Source of the DNA: Hippophae tibetana
Lineage: Eukaryota > Streptophyta > Magnoliopsida > Rosales > Elaeagnaceae
Assembly (NCBI GenBank): GCA_037013495.1
Contig: CM072810.1
Location: 83,002,449 to 83,066,448, forward strand
DNA: 64,000 nt
Reading direction: 5' to 3'
Numbering within the stretch: the stretch's first letter is position 1; each line of letters begins with the position of its first letter. The notes below the pieces were generated by a model. The model worked only from the letters and a program-made list of their open reading frames with translations. It ran no database searches and had not been told where the DNA came from. The position numbers were made by a program, and so were the translations under genes. Below, in pieces: positions 1 to 13,859 of the stretch.

Positions 1-1344
1 CCCAGTTTTTTTCTTACTTTTTTTTCTTTTCTTTTTTCTACACCGCTGCTCCTTCTCTTCTCTGTGTTTTTCTTCTTCCTTTTCCTATTTTGTTTTTGTT
101 CCCTTATATATATATATATATATATATTATGGAATGATACTTTTTTTTTACTTATCTTAATTTAAATTTGATATCAATAAATCTTCATTTAAATTTGAGA
201 GTATGCCTTTAAAATTTTGGATCTTCATTTTCTTCAAATCTATAAAAAAAATTAAATAATAATAATGAAGTCTAAAATCAATAAAAAATAAATAAATTTA
301 GAATAAAATTTAAGTTGAAAAGTGATAAATTATATAAAATTATGTAAGTCATCAATGACCTTTAAAATCATAGGCTAAAAAGACAAGGATGTGCCGCAAG
401 AGAAATTATGAGCACAAACCATACAGTGTTTCCACTAGAGAGAAATAGCAACCAGTTGAACATAGTTTCCTTGAAAGAGATCATCAGCAACACTCCCATC
501 AACGCTAGTTAAAAAAAGAAAAGAAACTGACTAACTAGTGAGCAACACAAGCAACACTCCCAAGAGTGAGATAAAACAAGGGATGCTACTAAAACATTTA
601 AGTAGGTGAGAAAGACTCAGATTCCAACATTGGAAACAAGAGACATGCTTAGATAGGGTAAACACCCAAACATCAAGAATTCTAACTAAATACACAAGTC
701 TAGTCATAACAATGCATGTTAGTCAATAGTCCTAAAAATAGGTAAATAATCTATATGACATACAAATTCACATGGAATACTAGAACAAGAAAAGTACAGA
801 GAAAGACTCAAGAATACAAGCTTATAACAACATATTAGTATTCCCCAAAGATACATCTAAAGTATAAGAGAAGGAACATCAATCAAAAGATGAATAGAAA
901 CCAATAGAAGAAAAATAGAGAACCAACACTCAATATACTAGGTACAAGAAAGAACAACTTAGTAATACATAAGAGATGCAATCTATATGTCATGACATAT
1001 GAATGACAAGACTTCAAGAAAAAATATCATATAACTAATACTACATGATGAAATTATGTGGCATGATGCTAATTCAAATAGCCACATTAGAATAAGCAAG
1101 TAATGAGTAAGGAAAACACACATAAAAAGCATGTTAAAGCAACTAGCAAGGGAGAAAAAGATATGCATAAACAAGAAAACAAGGAACATACAAACAAAAA
1201 GAGTTCAGAGAGATAAACAATCTCATAGAACCACAGTAGCCCACACATTGGAAACAAAGGGCATAAACATACAAATTGTATGTATGTGTAGATAGAGTTC
1301 TAGGATAGAGCACCCAGACAGTTAAAGCTAAACATGAATGACCT
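1..1344 (-). mobile_element. Internal non-coding part of a minus-strand LTR element (cut by window edge)
   Basis: Reading the minus strand away from the primer site at 1345-1356, the sequence is T-rich with no gag or pol similarity and only short frames. It resembles the T-rich stretch at about 47.6-48.4 kb inside the element at 43885-51556: shared blocks lie near 1040-1080 and 490-560 (minus reading contains TTCATCATGTAGTATTAGTT and GTTGTGCTCACTAGTTAGT-like strings). It is therefore the same repeat family in the opposite orientation. The usual gag start, present about 90 bp after the primer site in the 43.9-kb element, is not seen. The first 125 bases of the window are a pyrimidine-rich tract plus a (TA)n run. 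The element continues beyond the left edge. Confidence 0.6.
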
Positions 1345-1356
1345 ACCCTAATACCA
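1345..1356 (-). other. tRNA-Met-type primer binding site
   Basis: The minus strand reads TGGTATTAGGGT directly after the LTR end (about 2 bases away). It resembles the plant initiator-Met primer site TGGTATCAGAGC with a few changes. The matching site in the sister element is at 45102-45113. It fixes the orientation of this copy: the LTR at 1359-3195 is its 5' LTR and the internal region runs leftwards. Confidence 0.6.
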
Positions 1357-1358
1357 AT

Positions 1359-3195
1359 TAAAGATTCTCATATGTAGGAATGATTGCACAAAGGTCAGTT
1401 ATTCTTTCAACTCAAATAGGTAATTGGGACTTAGATAAGGGGTAAAAATGATAACTAATGTAATCTTTTTGGGAGCTCTATACTAATTCGGCCAAGTAGA
1501 CCTCATAAACGGGAATTAAGTAAATTACATAACAGGGTTACAAAACTACATGCTCAATTCTACACACAATTAAACACTCAACAAATACAAAAACTACAAC
1601 CTATAGAATACATATTAGTGATGGTGTACCTCACAAGCTCTTATCTAGACTAGAAATATGCATATATGGAAAACAATATATAGCTTGTGATACAGACATA
1701 CATAGAGAAAGCTAAATGGATTTTCAATCACTTTAAGACCTTGTATATAGAAACATATTTGGTAAATGATAATTGTACTCTTGCAGCATGCAATCAAACA
1801 TACATAGCAAACCATAATAAAGAGTCTAACACTTGGTACACTTCTAGGGTAAGAAGCTACATATTCTTTGGAGACTCATACCAAACTTGCATGTAGATAA
1901 AAGACAAATTATACTAACACACAATATGATCATGTAGGATTACAAAGAAAGAATCCAAGACCCGGTACACAATCAAGTTAAGGAGATATTGACTCCTTAA
2001 GAACTCAACCCAAACAAGCAAACAATAGAGAGATAAACTCCTGGAAAATAATTACAAATGTAGTAAAGATAATCATAGACAGAAAATATAAAGTAGAAGT
2101 AATATTCAATAGTTAAAGAGCTGGCAATAAAAAATTAAAACTTGCTAATCATAGTTTAAACTTTAATATATATAAACATATACCATTTAAATTTTGATTG
2201 TACTAACCACACGTTAGAGCTTGTACAAAACCATATATAACGAGGTAAATCCACTTGAGACACTATCTATATTGTAACATCCTCAAGTTGAAGGCAACCA
2301 CTTAGTAGCAAATAATTCACTAAATAATAAAATAGCTATAACTTTAAAAGAAATAAAACCACTAATACCTCTATCATTCGGGACCTCTGTCCGAACTATC
2401 TATTACTGCTCTTGCTTGTTGCTTCCACAACGACCTAATTTGACACACAAACCTAGCTCTCCTCCAAAGCCCAAACCATCCAATGTGGTGTTGTCATAAA
2501 CCACAGATCAGTAATGTTAAGTGTAACGAACTAACAACCTTGAGGACTACCCTGAGTCTCTAATAACCAACAATCTTCGTGGGACATACAGTCCACCACA
2601 AATCAAAATGTGAGAACTCAAAGAATTTAAATTAGCTCACTCTCACAATGTGGTTCTTACATAAGAAGAGAAGTTCATGAGGGAAACCACCAATCGACAC
2701 ACTACTCACACAGTCATGAATTACTAATACTGAATAACATTCAAGGTATAAGTGATCCAGAAATAAAAAAGATGAGATGTCAATTTGATAGAGCTCTGCT
2801 ACATCTTTTTCTGGATAAAAAACCAAGAAAAAGGGAGGTGTATTTATATAAACCAACCAAGTCATAGCCAACCTTGCCAGCCACCTCACCAAGGGTGGTG
2901 GCAAGGTGCCAAAAATCATATTTTTTCATTTCCAAAAATGTTGAGTTATTTTCACAAATACCCACACATGAAATGAATCAAAATTACCCTCTCTCGATCG
3001 AACATGTATACTAAAACAATTAACCTTGTGGTGTGTGAAAAATAGGCTTTTAATCACAATATTTTTAACTATGTGTGTGTATGTATTACTGATCCGCATT
3101 AACCAATCTTATTATAGGAAGATAAAACACTGGTAATATATAAACACACACCGTGTTTTATACACACAAAGCTAATACATAACAAGACTTGTGCA
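1359..3195 (-). mobile_element. 5' LTR of Ty1/copia-related element, long variant (about 1.8 kb)
   Basis: Similar along its length to the LTRs at 28572-30294 (also minus), 41240-42392, 43885-45099 and 50376-51556 (plus). Landmarks shared in minus reading are a start region with the AAGTCTTGTTATG pattern, a long inverted repeat at 2872-2907 (CCTTGCCA / TGGCAAGG arms), a TATATAAATA box at 2841-2850, and an end next to a Met-type primer site. This copy and the one at 28572 are about 1.7-1.8 kb; the three plus-strand copies are about 1.15-1.2 kb, so two size classes exist. The outer end near 3195 is placed by similarity and may be off by several bases. Short frames inside (for example 2632-2919) are not genes. 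Confidence 0.75.
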
Positions 3196-3350
3196 ACCAG
3201 GTAATAACAGTTTCAGCATGAATGTTCTAATAACATGAAGGGAATATGAGATGAGTAGAAAACGATTTTAAGCATAAAGACTAAAAGATAAACCCTTTGA
3301 GCAAATGATTGAGAAAAACAACACAGAAGATAATAGGACATGTTAGGATA

Positions 3351-3547
3351 TACTCGTGGACCCATAGCTTTTATACAGTTAGGGTCCTTAGACTCCTCCA
3401 AACTGAGCTACGCCGAGTTCCTTTCACCTTCCCAAACCTCGAACTTGGAACCTAGTCCTTAAGTACTTTAGGTTCTTAGAGGTTAGTACCAACTGAGACG
3501 CGGAGTCTAAGTACTCCGACTGTATAAAAGCTATGAATCCATGAGTA
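3351..3547. repeat. Inverted-repeat (MITE-like) element, about 197 bp
   Basis: The left arm starts TACTCGTGGACCCATAGC and the right arm, read on the opposite strand, starts TACTCATGGATTCATAGC. The two arms stay similar for roughly 50 bp (both include TAGCTTTTATACAGT) and again further in (CAAACTGAGC against GTCTCAGTTGG). The whole sequence can fold as one long hairpin with a loop of about 90 bases. There is no coding capacity. The target duplication is not clear, so I do not assign a superfamily. Confidence 0.7.
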
Positions 3548-6500
3548 AATTCCTTTATGACACAATTAATTTAATGTTAGAGGAAGAGAAGAAGACAGAT
3601 AACAGATTTATTAAATAAAAAAATTTGGAAATCTAGTAATTATGAGTTTGTATCGAAGAATGGAAAGATCTTCTAAAAAAACAGCTAGCTCAAACCTCAC
3701 AGTCAAACAAATGTTAAAATTTTCTGGCCATTGAGCAGAGAAGAGGCTTTGTATGTGAAGCTACGTGGTGAAGAAAATCTGAAGAGGTGGGCAGGCGTGA
3801 AGAACTAGAAACATTTCTCATGTTTCTAAGGCCGTTATCAGTGTTGCCGGCAATCCTTAGCCATGGGTTTGTAATTATGAGACTGGGAGGATATTGTCGA
3901 TTGATAATAGAGGAGCTGGAGAGTTTTCAAGAAAGAAAGAGAAATTTTTGATCATGGAGCTTTATCAGAGGTAACACATAAAAAGCATGGTAGGGGAAAC
4001 TTTACAATATCTGTGAGAGAGAATGAGAACAAAGTATGATCCAACTATTTGGTTTTATGTGAGGGATATTTATTTCTTTATGAATCTTCTGTAAAAATTA
4101 AAAGTTGAACTTCTTTATTGGAGATTTCCCAAAACTTTTGTAACTATATTATTTTATATCTAGATTATGAGTCATTACTTTTATTACTAGAATATAATTA
4201 ACTTAAATAAATTTTAGTTTTTTTTAATTCGGTAGTATTTGTAATAGTTTTTAATAATAATTTAAAATTATTATATTATCATAATTTTAATTGTAATTGT
4301 AATAAAAATAGTTTATTAATAATATTTAATTGTAATTAATTTTAAAATTATAACAAATAATTCATACATTTTTATTGTGACAATAACAAAAATAGTTAAT
4401 CACCTTCATAAACTTTAAGAATGTAGCTAAATAGATTCTATCTAAAAAGGTTTCTTTCTTAGCTTTCTCAATAAAGCTTTCTCGTATGAAACTAAGCTAC
4501 ACAAACCGTGAGTTAACTAAGCTACACCAGCCGCTCAGTTTCCTCCCCCGGAGTTCACTAAGCTACAGATCCTAATCTTCGGGACATATAAGAGTGTTGT
4601 TTTTACTCGTTAAAGGTAAGATCTCTTTTCTCTTTCAAGCAAACCAATTACCAAATCCACCTATCATCGTCGTTGTTGTAATCAAGTATTATAAAATTAC
4701 AAAATATACATTATATAATGGATAATATCCAATATCAATATTGATATAACTATAGTATCGTTTTAATAAAATAGTTTAGATATTATCAAATATCTTTAAT
4801 ATTTTGTAAATAATATACTTGATATAAATATATCCATTTTACAATATTATTCTTGCAAAAACACATGGCATGTTATTGGGTTTTTAAAAAAATTTATGCA
4901 ATGTAATTTTTGGAGTTTTTTAAAAGAATATTTGGAATTTTTGAAAATCTTGATCCAAAAGTTGCAACACATGCAAGATAATTTAGAATGATGTTGATAA
5001 AAGCATGGTAGAAGAAATTATTTCAAATGACTCTAATATTAATTTATTACCATATGACATTAATGTGAGAAATTTTTCTTCTCATGAAAGTAATTTGTTA
5101 AGTTATTAGGTGACAAAGGTAAAGAAAAAGGTAATGGTGAATATAATACTTTAATTTCATTCACTTTAGAAGCTAACTATATATACATATGTCACACAAA
5201 ATAGAAATCATAGGTGCACCGTTATCGGTACTAACACAACTGCATTGAAAATGAATATATAGGAGACATCATAAAAGATACTATGTATATTAATATAAAT
5301 AAAAGTGATCTCTTAAGTAATATGGGTGTGTATAATGCTTATGAAATTTTTGAAAAAACTTTCATAATAATTTACAAATTATTGGATGAAGTCACAATTT
5401 TATCTTCGTGGAGAAACAATAGGAACAAATCAAACATATAATCATCACATCTTCTTCATTATATTCAAATAGATTTTAACTACATGTCATGACATTAATA
5501 CTACTTGAAATAAGATAGTATATGTTTTAAACTCTACGTAATATCATATTAGATGTAATTGTAATATAATTTCTTAATATTAGAATGTCTTATTTTCAAT
5601 AGGGTTATTAACGGGATAAGGCAAAACCAAGGACCCTTCCTCATTCTCCATCTAGGATTTAAAATTTATGCTCCATCCTAACTTCGAATTCTTACGGAGA
5701 CATATCTACAAATAGGGATGAAGATCCAAGTAATATTTTAATTATTATTATTTTTTATTTTTTAATAATTTTTTATTTTTATTATAAAGGAAAATTATAT
5801 TAAAGTAAGTCAATAATAAATATTTTATCGTGAATAAAATTAAATTTTGAATCAATAAATAATATTTATGTAAAAGTGAGAAAAACAAAATATATCTTTT
5901 ATTTGAAATAATAAAAATAAAACTTTAAGATGAAATATAAAATACATAATACATTACTCATGATTATTTTGAGTTTAAATGTAATTAAATTTATAAAAAA
6001 TTAAAAAAATTAATTTTTTATAGATTTATAAAAAATAAGATATATAAGTTCGAAAAATGAAACGAGGAGTACAATCTTTATTCTTATCCTATCTCATATT
6101 ATAAAATACGAATCTCCATTTTTCTATTTCTAGTTTCTCATTTTATTGTCTTCATCATTGCTTCCAACCAAATAATGCCCACAAGGATTTACTACATCAA
6201 TAAAAATTAACAATCATAATTTTCACTCAATTTATTCTTTTATTTGACATATAACTATTAATTTATTAAAAAACTATTCTCTTAGATACATTATTATTTA
6301 ATTTTAACTAAATTAATAAATATACCATTTGTATAAATCTTACAAGTCTATCACTTTGTTGATAAACAAACCACTAATTTTTTTATAAATATTATAAATC
6401 TACTGGCATTATTATATATTTGAAAATTGTTACCTTCAAAAACATCTTCCAATTAATGCTACTACAAAACCACTAAATATATAATATATTTTAAGACTAA

Positions 6501-7993
6501 TTTAATTAGGTAAAATATTTTAAGACTAATTTAATAAATTAGGTACTTTTAGTCATTTATTTTTTATAATTTCAATTTTTAAGTTTGGTAAATTTAATTT
6601 ATAATTTTTATAATTTTTAAATAGACTTATTCTATTCTAATTTTATTTTTTAAAATAAATTTTTAAAGAATAAAATAAGATTTTTCTTAAAAGTAATTTT
6701 TTTAATAATATTCCTAAAACACAATATAAATATATATACTTTCTAAATAAAAATAATTTCTCTCTTATTTAAACCTCTCTCATCTTTTTATAAGTTCCTC
6801 TATTTTTTTCAATAAAAAATATTTTTTTTCTGTATTATAATTTATAAATTCAAATAACTTTTTAATTAAAAATAAAATTTATAATATTTACATAAATATA
6901 TTAAAATTACATAAACATAATAAGATTCTTAAAAATTAATAAGAGATAGAAGATTAAGAGAGATTAAATGGAGAAAGATAGAGAGATTGATATGAAAGAT
7001 AACAAATGAAAATTATATTTTTTTAAGTGTTTTAAAAAAAAATCAAATTTCACCTTTAAAAAATATCATTTAAAAAAAAATTAAACTACATTAATTCTAT
7101 CTAAAATTTATTAAACTAAACTTATCCAATTTAACATAAAACTAAAATACCTTGTTAAAAAATTACAGAAGTAAAAAAAACCCTAATCTGAACCACCTCC
7201 CTAAAGTTTTAAGTAATTATCAATTCACCCTCAAATTAAAAATAATCATCTTTGTGTGAATTAATATTTGATATATAATATTATCAATGAGGACAAAATT
7301 TCTTTGATAATTTTTAAAATTGTAAGCATGTGACTGTTAAAAACATTATTTTTGAGGAAAAAATACCACATAAATCTCTTCACATTAAGTTAAAAAAGTT
7401 ATTTAATTCCTTAAAAAAATACAAGTATCATTTAATTATTTGTTTTTATAAAAAAACAAAAAAAAATATTTTTATTAATATTTTAAATAAAATAATATTA
7501 TTTTTCAATAAAAAAAATGAAAATAACTTTTTCCTATAATATTTTATTATAAAATATTAAAATATTAAATAATTAATTAAATTTATTATTCTCCATTACA
7601 TTTTACAAAATATTAAAAACTAAATAACACCTTTTATAATTTAAGAAAACTAATCTATACAAATTTCTTAATCTAATAAACATTTATATAACACCATATC
7701 CTATTTTTGCCGAGAAGTTGATAATTAGGGCGAAAAAAAATAATAATAATAAGGTAATTGATATATACCCTTATACAGAGTAAGTCAATAAAAGAAGTCT
7801 AGCACTAAATTAGTAATTAGTTTGTGTTTTGAAGGTAAACCACAGGATAAAAAGACGGTCATATCTGATTTTCCTTTTACAGCAGTAAATTCCCTACATC
7901 CACGACCACGACTTCTAGTTTTCTGCTGAACAATACTTGCACAGACAGACAGGAAAAGCAAGTGCCATATCCGTTGTAACTCCATAAGCTTCC
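3548..7993. other. AT-rich intergenic DNA, no gene recognised
   Basis: No supported coding region in either strand. Between 3560 and 4060 composition is less skewed than the surroundings, but no protein is recognisable. At 4491-4567 the 11-mer ACTAAGCTACA occurs three times (4491-4501, 4516-4526, 4557-4567). From 4700 to 7800 the DNA is extremely AT-rich with many homopolymer runs. The frame at 7330-7539 is lysine/asparagine/phenylalanine-rich, as expected from base composition alone. The part next to 7993 is the 3' flank of the NRPB10 gene. Confidence 0.6.
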
Positions 7994-9040
<1,047 letters not shown>

Positions 9041-10339
9041 CTAAAATAACAAACTTTTTTTCAATATTCAATGCTCACCATTAATTATATTAATGCAAAA
9101 TCAAAAACCCAAAAAAACAAAATACACCACAGGAAATTTAAATTCTTTTTTAAGTTCAAACATCAATGAGGAGATAGACTTTTTATTACCAGTACTGCTA
9201 AATTGAGGTTAGTAAACCAGCCCATCAAAATATGACTCGGGAACAAAATTTAATTCTCATACAAACAAAAAAACCCCATCAATCCCTCAGTGGAAAAAAT
9301 TACGCAAATCGTCCCATTGTTATGTCAAAAGGGCCATCGGAGTCCCTATTTAGTATCTACAGTCCGTGTTTACGAAAAAGGAAAACAAAGAACTCTAATG
9401 AACCCTTTTGGGTCAAAAAAGGGTTTATTTGTTTTCAAAATTTCCTTTTAGTCACCCTTTTTTTTTCATAAAAGGACTTTAATGACCCTGTGACAAAACA
9501 GTACTCATCTTCCATCTAGTTGAGAGTTCACAAGTAAAAGGAAAAAAAACACACACACACAGAGAGAGAGAGAGAGTTGAAATCATCTTAAGATGTGAAG
9601 TAGCAGGATGCTAAGTGAGCCTCCATGGAAATTTCAATGACAAGTACATTTGCAATTTATTCCTACTTAGTTTGAAAATTTTAATAATATATTTTAATAA
9701 TATTATAAATACCACTATTATTTTAAATTATTATTTAAATTTAAAAATAAAAATAAATATTAAATTTTTATAATAATTTAATAACTATTAAAATAATGTT
9801 ATTATTTTTTTATTTTTGGTATTATAAATAATAAATTTTATAAAAATATATTAATTTAAAATTTAAATATTATAATATATTGGGATAAAAAAATTTACAT
9901 CTATTCAAACTTTAATTAATTTATATAAAAATGTTAGAAATTTTTTTCTATATAAAAAATATATAAAGATTTAGGTTTTTATAAGTGAGTTATTTCTTGT
10001 GATTAAATTATATTATACCAATTAAAATTAATTAATTAAAATAATAATTAAAATTTATCACATCAACTATCATTATAATTAAATAATACTAATTAATTAA
10101 CATAGTATAACTTAATAAAAAAAATATAGTTACTTTATGCAGAGACAAAAACCTAAATTTATTTAATTCAAAAAATATTACATACTTAGATTTAAATTAA
10201 TTATGAGATTATATTTAAATTAAAAAAAATTAAATGTCAACTCGGATTTAAATGGATAAAATATATAATTCAGTGACAATACATCTATCGACAAAAAAGG
10301 TCAAATTTTGACGTGCATAACAAAGGATTCTATACAAGC
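9041..10339. other. Expected upstream region/intron 1 of NRPB10; AT-rich, no exon found
   Basis: This stretch lies between the first visible NRPB10 exon and the pararetrovirus block. No 36-base exon coding for the conserved RPB10 N-terminus is visible on the minus strand. It contains a compound microsatellite, (AC)n followed by (AG)n, at about 9549-9576. From 9660 the DNA is almost pure A/T, with the AATTAATTA-type runs common around transposon insertions. The frame at 9232-9471 has no recognisable similarity and is not called. Confidence 0.5.
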
Positions 10340-10399
10340 CCACAATTCTCATAAGTGTATCTTTAAAAATAACATTCAAAATATCTTCAAATTTTGAGG

Positions 10400-11330
10400 T
10401 ATTTTCAAATATATCTTTAAGTTCTCAAAAAATTTAAAAATGTGATAAGCATAACAAAAATTAAATTTAACGAAAGTAAATAATAACATTTCAATAAAAA
10501 TAGAAGAAATAATAAATAACTAAAAAATAATAAAAAATCAAGGAATAATAAAATTAGAAATAAAAGACATATCATTATACTTTTAACAAGAAATGGTAAT
10601 AAGTAAAAAAAAAACAATTTAAAAAAATTTGAAAAGCAAACTTAAATATTAAAGAAAGAGATAGATTAAAAACCTATCATTTTCATCTTTAAGAAAATTA
10701 TTTTCAAGAAAAGATATAATTTATTACGGAATAAGTAATAAAGAAATAAACATTAATATCACAGATGCAAAAAAGAGAGTATAATATACCATTAATTAAC
10801 AAGGAAACTATATTGAATAAATTATCCCAAATTTTCTACAATAATAAAGAAAAAATTCGATACATTCATTTAGAAGGAATTCAAGTATTAATACATGCTC
10901 ATTTTGAAAAATGAATCGATACACCAATAAAAATAACATTACTAAATAATAAAATAATAAATAGGAAAGATACTTTACTATGAATAATTAATGGTAACTT
11001 AGGATACCAAAAACTAAAACTTACAGCATACTCCAAGTATGTTATTAATATTCATGATAAAAACTTAAACCAAGTATTCAATCTAACTTATGAATTTGAA
11101 AGATAATATTTAATCAAAGAATGAAATCATCTATTTTCAATGCACTACTTATTTAACATTCATAATATTTCAATATATAGAAAAAAAACCTTTCGGGAAC
11201 TTGGACAATAATAAAACCAAAAATACTAACAGACTTTGAAATACCAAAGTAATAACACTTATATATCAAGGAAAAATTCCTAATAACAGGAAGAAAAAGT
11301 AATGTTTTTAAAAACAACAATATACCAATA
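10400..11330 (+). pseudogene. Movement-protein region of pararetrovirus unit 1
   Basis: The polyprotein N-terminal part. The core at about 10861-11300 translates in fragments typical of the caulimovirid 30K-type movement protein, such as EGIQVLIHAHFEK and, further on, NGNLGYQKLKLTAYSKY and LTYEFE. In the virus family this protein makes plasmodesmal tubules for cell-to-cell movement. Here it is broken by in-frame stops at several points. The 10390-10430 part resembles the leader after the primer sites of units 2 and 3, so the frame start lies nearby. Confidence 0.6.
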
Positions 11331-11644
11331 TTTACTTTTATAGACCATGAATGAGAAACCTCTAATCAAGAAGAAGTTAAAAAACTAAAAGATGAAATCC
11401 AAATAATAAAATTATTAGTTCATGATCTCATATTAGAAAAATAATAATATTTAAAGAGAAATTAAAAATTATACAATTAGAAATAGAGGAAAACCTAGTG
11501 TGCGTAACAAAAAATCAAGTAACATTAATGAAATTTTTGAAGCTTTTAATAGAGGGAATGAATTTAGTTCAAGAAGTAAACACGAAATAAACAAATTTGG
11601 TTATAATAAACTTCAATAAGATATAAATATGAAATTTACAAAAT

Positions 11645-11649
<5 letters not shown>

Positions 11650-11677
<28 letters not shown>

Positions 11678-11678
11678 C
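11650..11678. repeat. (TA)n microsatellite
   Basis: About 14 uninterrupted TA units inside the linker between the movement-protein and coat-protein regions of pararetrovirus unit 1. A dinucleotide expansion at this place breaks the reading frame. Confidence 0.85.
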
Positions 11679-11949
11679 AATAATATTGTAGGTCATAAAT
11701 ATGATCCCCTAGAAGGACTAAAAATAGAACTACCTAGGAGATCAAATGCCCTAATTCCTAAGAATGAGAGAAGAAAAAATGAAGAAAAATATAATGAGAA
11801 AGATATAATTTCAATTTAATGGAATATAAAAAATAATTAGAGGAATAATTCATGAGCCTCGAAAATAAGAATATAAAAAATTAGTTAGTTTGTTAATACT
11901 AATTAATGGAGAATTAGAAGAACATTATAATGAAACACTACAAACAAAG

Positions 11950-13180
11950 AAGAAGATGATATTACAATCATCAGTGAGACGGATTCTGAACCAAAAAACA
12001 TGACCCTAAAAGGTCATATGAAGCCAATTTCATTATCAGTTTCTTACCAAGATGGAATATCTAACCCTCATAGGGAAGAAAGAAATAGGCAAAGATTAGG
12101 GGAATTCGATACCATAGATAGAAGAAGACAACCACTCAAAATAGAAGAGGGGTTGCATTGGGAAACTAGAGGTAGTATCTCACCATAATTCAAACTCCAT
12201 GATAATTACAAGTATCATCTTTTAGATATAGATTGTATAAGAGATAGGAAAAAAGTCTTAGATGAATGGACTAGTGTCATAAGCGTATTCATACAAACCT
12301 CTTAAACTATACAAACAAAACCTTCAATCTGTAAGGTATTAGTAGCTCATAAAATGACAAAAAATGTTAAAGTTTGTTTTTTTAAACTTAACAAACCAAC
12401 AACATTTATTAATGTAAAGGAATACTCCCACATGAAGAGAATATTTAGATATAGTAATAAATTAAATATACAAAGAATTTATTGGAGAATATAAAGAAAG
12501 AACTATCACTGAATCCAGTGAAAATGAAATCAATGAAGCCAAATGAAATCTAACAAATATAAAAATATGTAACATATGTTACATAGATTTTTTTATTTGT
12601 AAATATAAAATGCATAACCATAAACTACCACCCTCTTTCCAAATAACTTATAAAGAAATATGTTTTCCAAAAATTACTAGGAATATTACATAGACCTTAA
12701 CAGAAAGTTGGAATAAGAGAAATAGATAAACTATACCAAACACTCTAGGAGGAAGAATAAGAAGCCTTAAAAGTTGGATAATTATTAAATTTCAAGAAAT
12801 AAAAGAATATAAACATATAAGATAAAATGATAAAATCTGTTGTGATATAAAAGATTTTAGAATACAAAACAAATATGAACGTAACATAAACCTTGCAAAT
12901 AAAAATACAAAAACTATAAAAAAAACAATATAAGAAATTTAAAAAATATAAATTCAAAAAACAAGAATTTCAAAAATATAAAAGAATATTTAATAAAGAA
13001 ACCTATAAGAACAAATATTTTAGAAGAAAGAGGTATAGACCTTCTAAAAACAACAATTATTACCCTTCAAAGAAGAAAAAAATACAGATGGTGGATTTGT
13101 AATGTACAAGGACATTATGTCAATGAATATCCAAGAAAGTTTCAACATATGAGAAATCTGATATATATTATACTTATAGT
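11950..13180 (+). pseudogene. Coat-protein region with degenerate zinc knuckle, unit 1
   Basis: An open fragment at 12000-12188 (62 residues, charged, rich in Arg/Glu) begins the region, and alignable sequence runs to 13180. The nucleotide stretch 12225-12360 matches unit 2 at 20035-20165, and 12740-12790 matches unit 2 at 26011-26060, on either side of the copia element in unit 2. The zinc knuckle at about 13087-13140 reads WICNVQGHYVNEYP: the first and last cysteines of the CX2CX4HX4C pattern are lost (compare the intact motif at 26339-26380). Caulimovirid coat proteins use this motif to bind nucleic acid. Confidence 0.7.
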
Positions 13181-13259
13181 ATTTATCTATTAGAAGAAAT
13201 TAAGGAGGAAGAAATAGACTCAGAATATGATCACTTAAATTGTAGGTACTCTTCATCAG

Positions 13260-13700
13260 AAGATGAATGATTTGTATGGTATTACAAATCCAAATATCCC
13301 CTACATAAAAGTAGGACTTAAATTTGAAGGTTATGCCAGCTATCATATATATATGAGCTAGTATATGTGTCCAAAAGAACATTAGAAACAAACACCAAAA
13401 GATTTAGTTGTAAGAATTGCTAATAATACAACAATAAATCTTAATAAGGTTTTAAAATATACAGATATAATGATAGGAGAAGAAAAGTTTCATATTCCTA
13501 CCATGTATCAACAGAAAACAAGAATTGATTAATTAATAGAAAATAATTTCTTAAACTTATATTAACCTTTTATACAATATTTAGACAAAAATAAGTCTAA
13601 CAACATTAGATAGTGATACCATTTATGTATCAAAAATAAGAAAATATTTGACTGTATCAAATCCAACTTTTATGCAACAACATAAAAAGCAAAAAATGTG
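13260..13700 (+). pseudogene. Aspartic protease region, unit 1
   Basis: Starts with DLYGITNPNIPYIKVGLKF, which matches the protease start of unit 2 (26552 onwards). The catalytic stretch that should follow is not recognisable: after YASYHIYMS comes a stop, and the Asp of the active site is missing. Later parts (about 13390-13660) still resemble unit 2 at 26720-26960. The enzyme cannot be active. Confidence 0.6.
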
Positions 13701-13859
13701 GTGAGGTAGAGCAGCAAAAACTTTATCTAGAAAATAGTTCATTAGAAATAGAAGAGAAATAAAACTCTTTTCTTAATTAAATACAAGAAAAAAAAAGTCC
13801 TACCAGGCATAAAAAAATATTAAAAACAATAAGCTTGAGAATCCTTTGGATCTAAAAAT

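Noticed and set aside
2632-2976. Overlapping frames on both strands near 2.8 kb
   Set aside because: They lie inside an LTR whose other copies do not keep these frames open.
5600-6140. Possible small transposon with GGGATAAGG / AGGGATGAAGATCC strings
   Set aside because: I could not find convincing inverted ends or a target duplication.
7330-7539. Lys/Asn/Phe-rich 69-codon frame
   Set aside because: Composition is explained by A/T runs; no motif and no similarity.
9500-9600. A minus-strand frame through the microsatellite begins Met-Ile and later contains Phe-Thr-Cys, as in the start of RPB10
   Set aside because: The intervening residues come from the (AG)n/(AC)n repeat, the spacing is about 15 residues too long, the CxxC pair is absent, and no donor fits. 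I regard it as coincidence.
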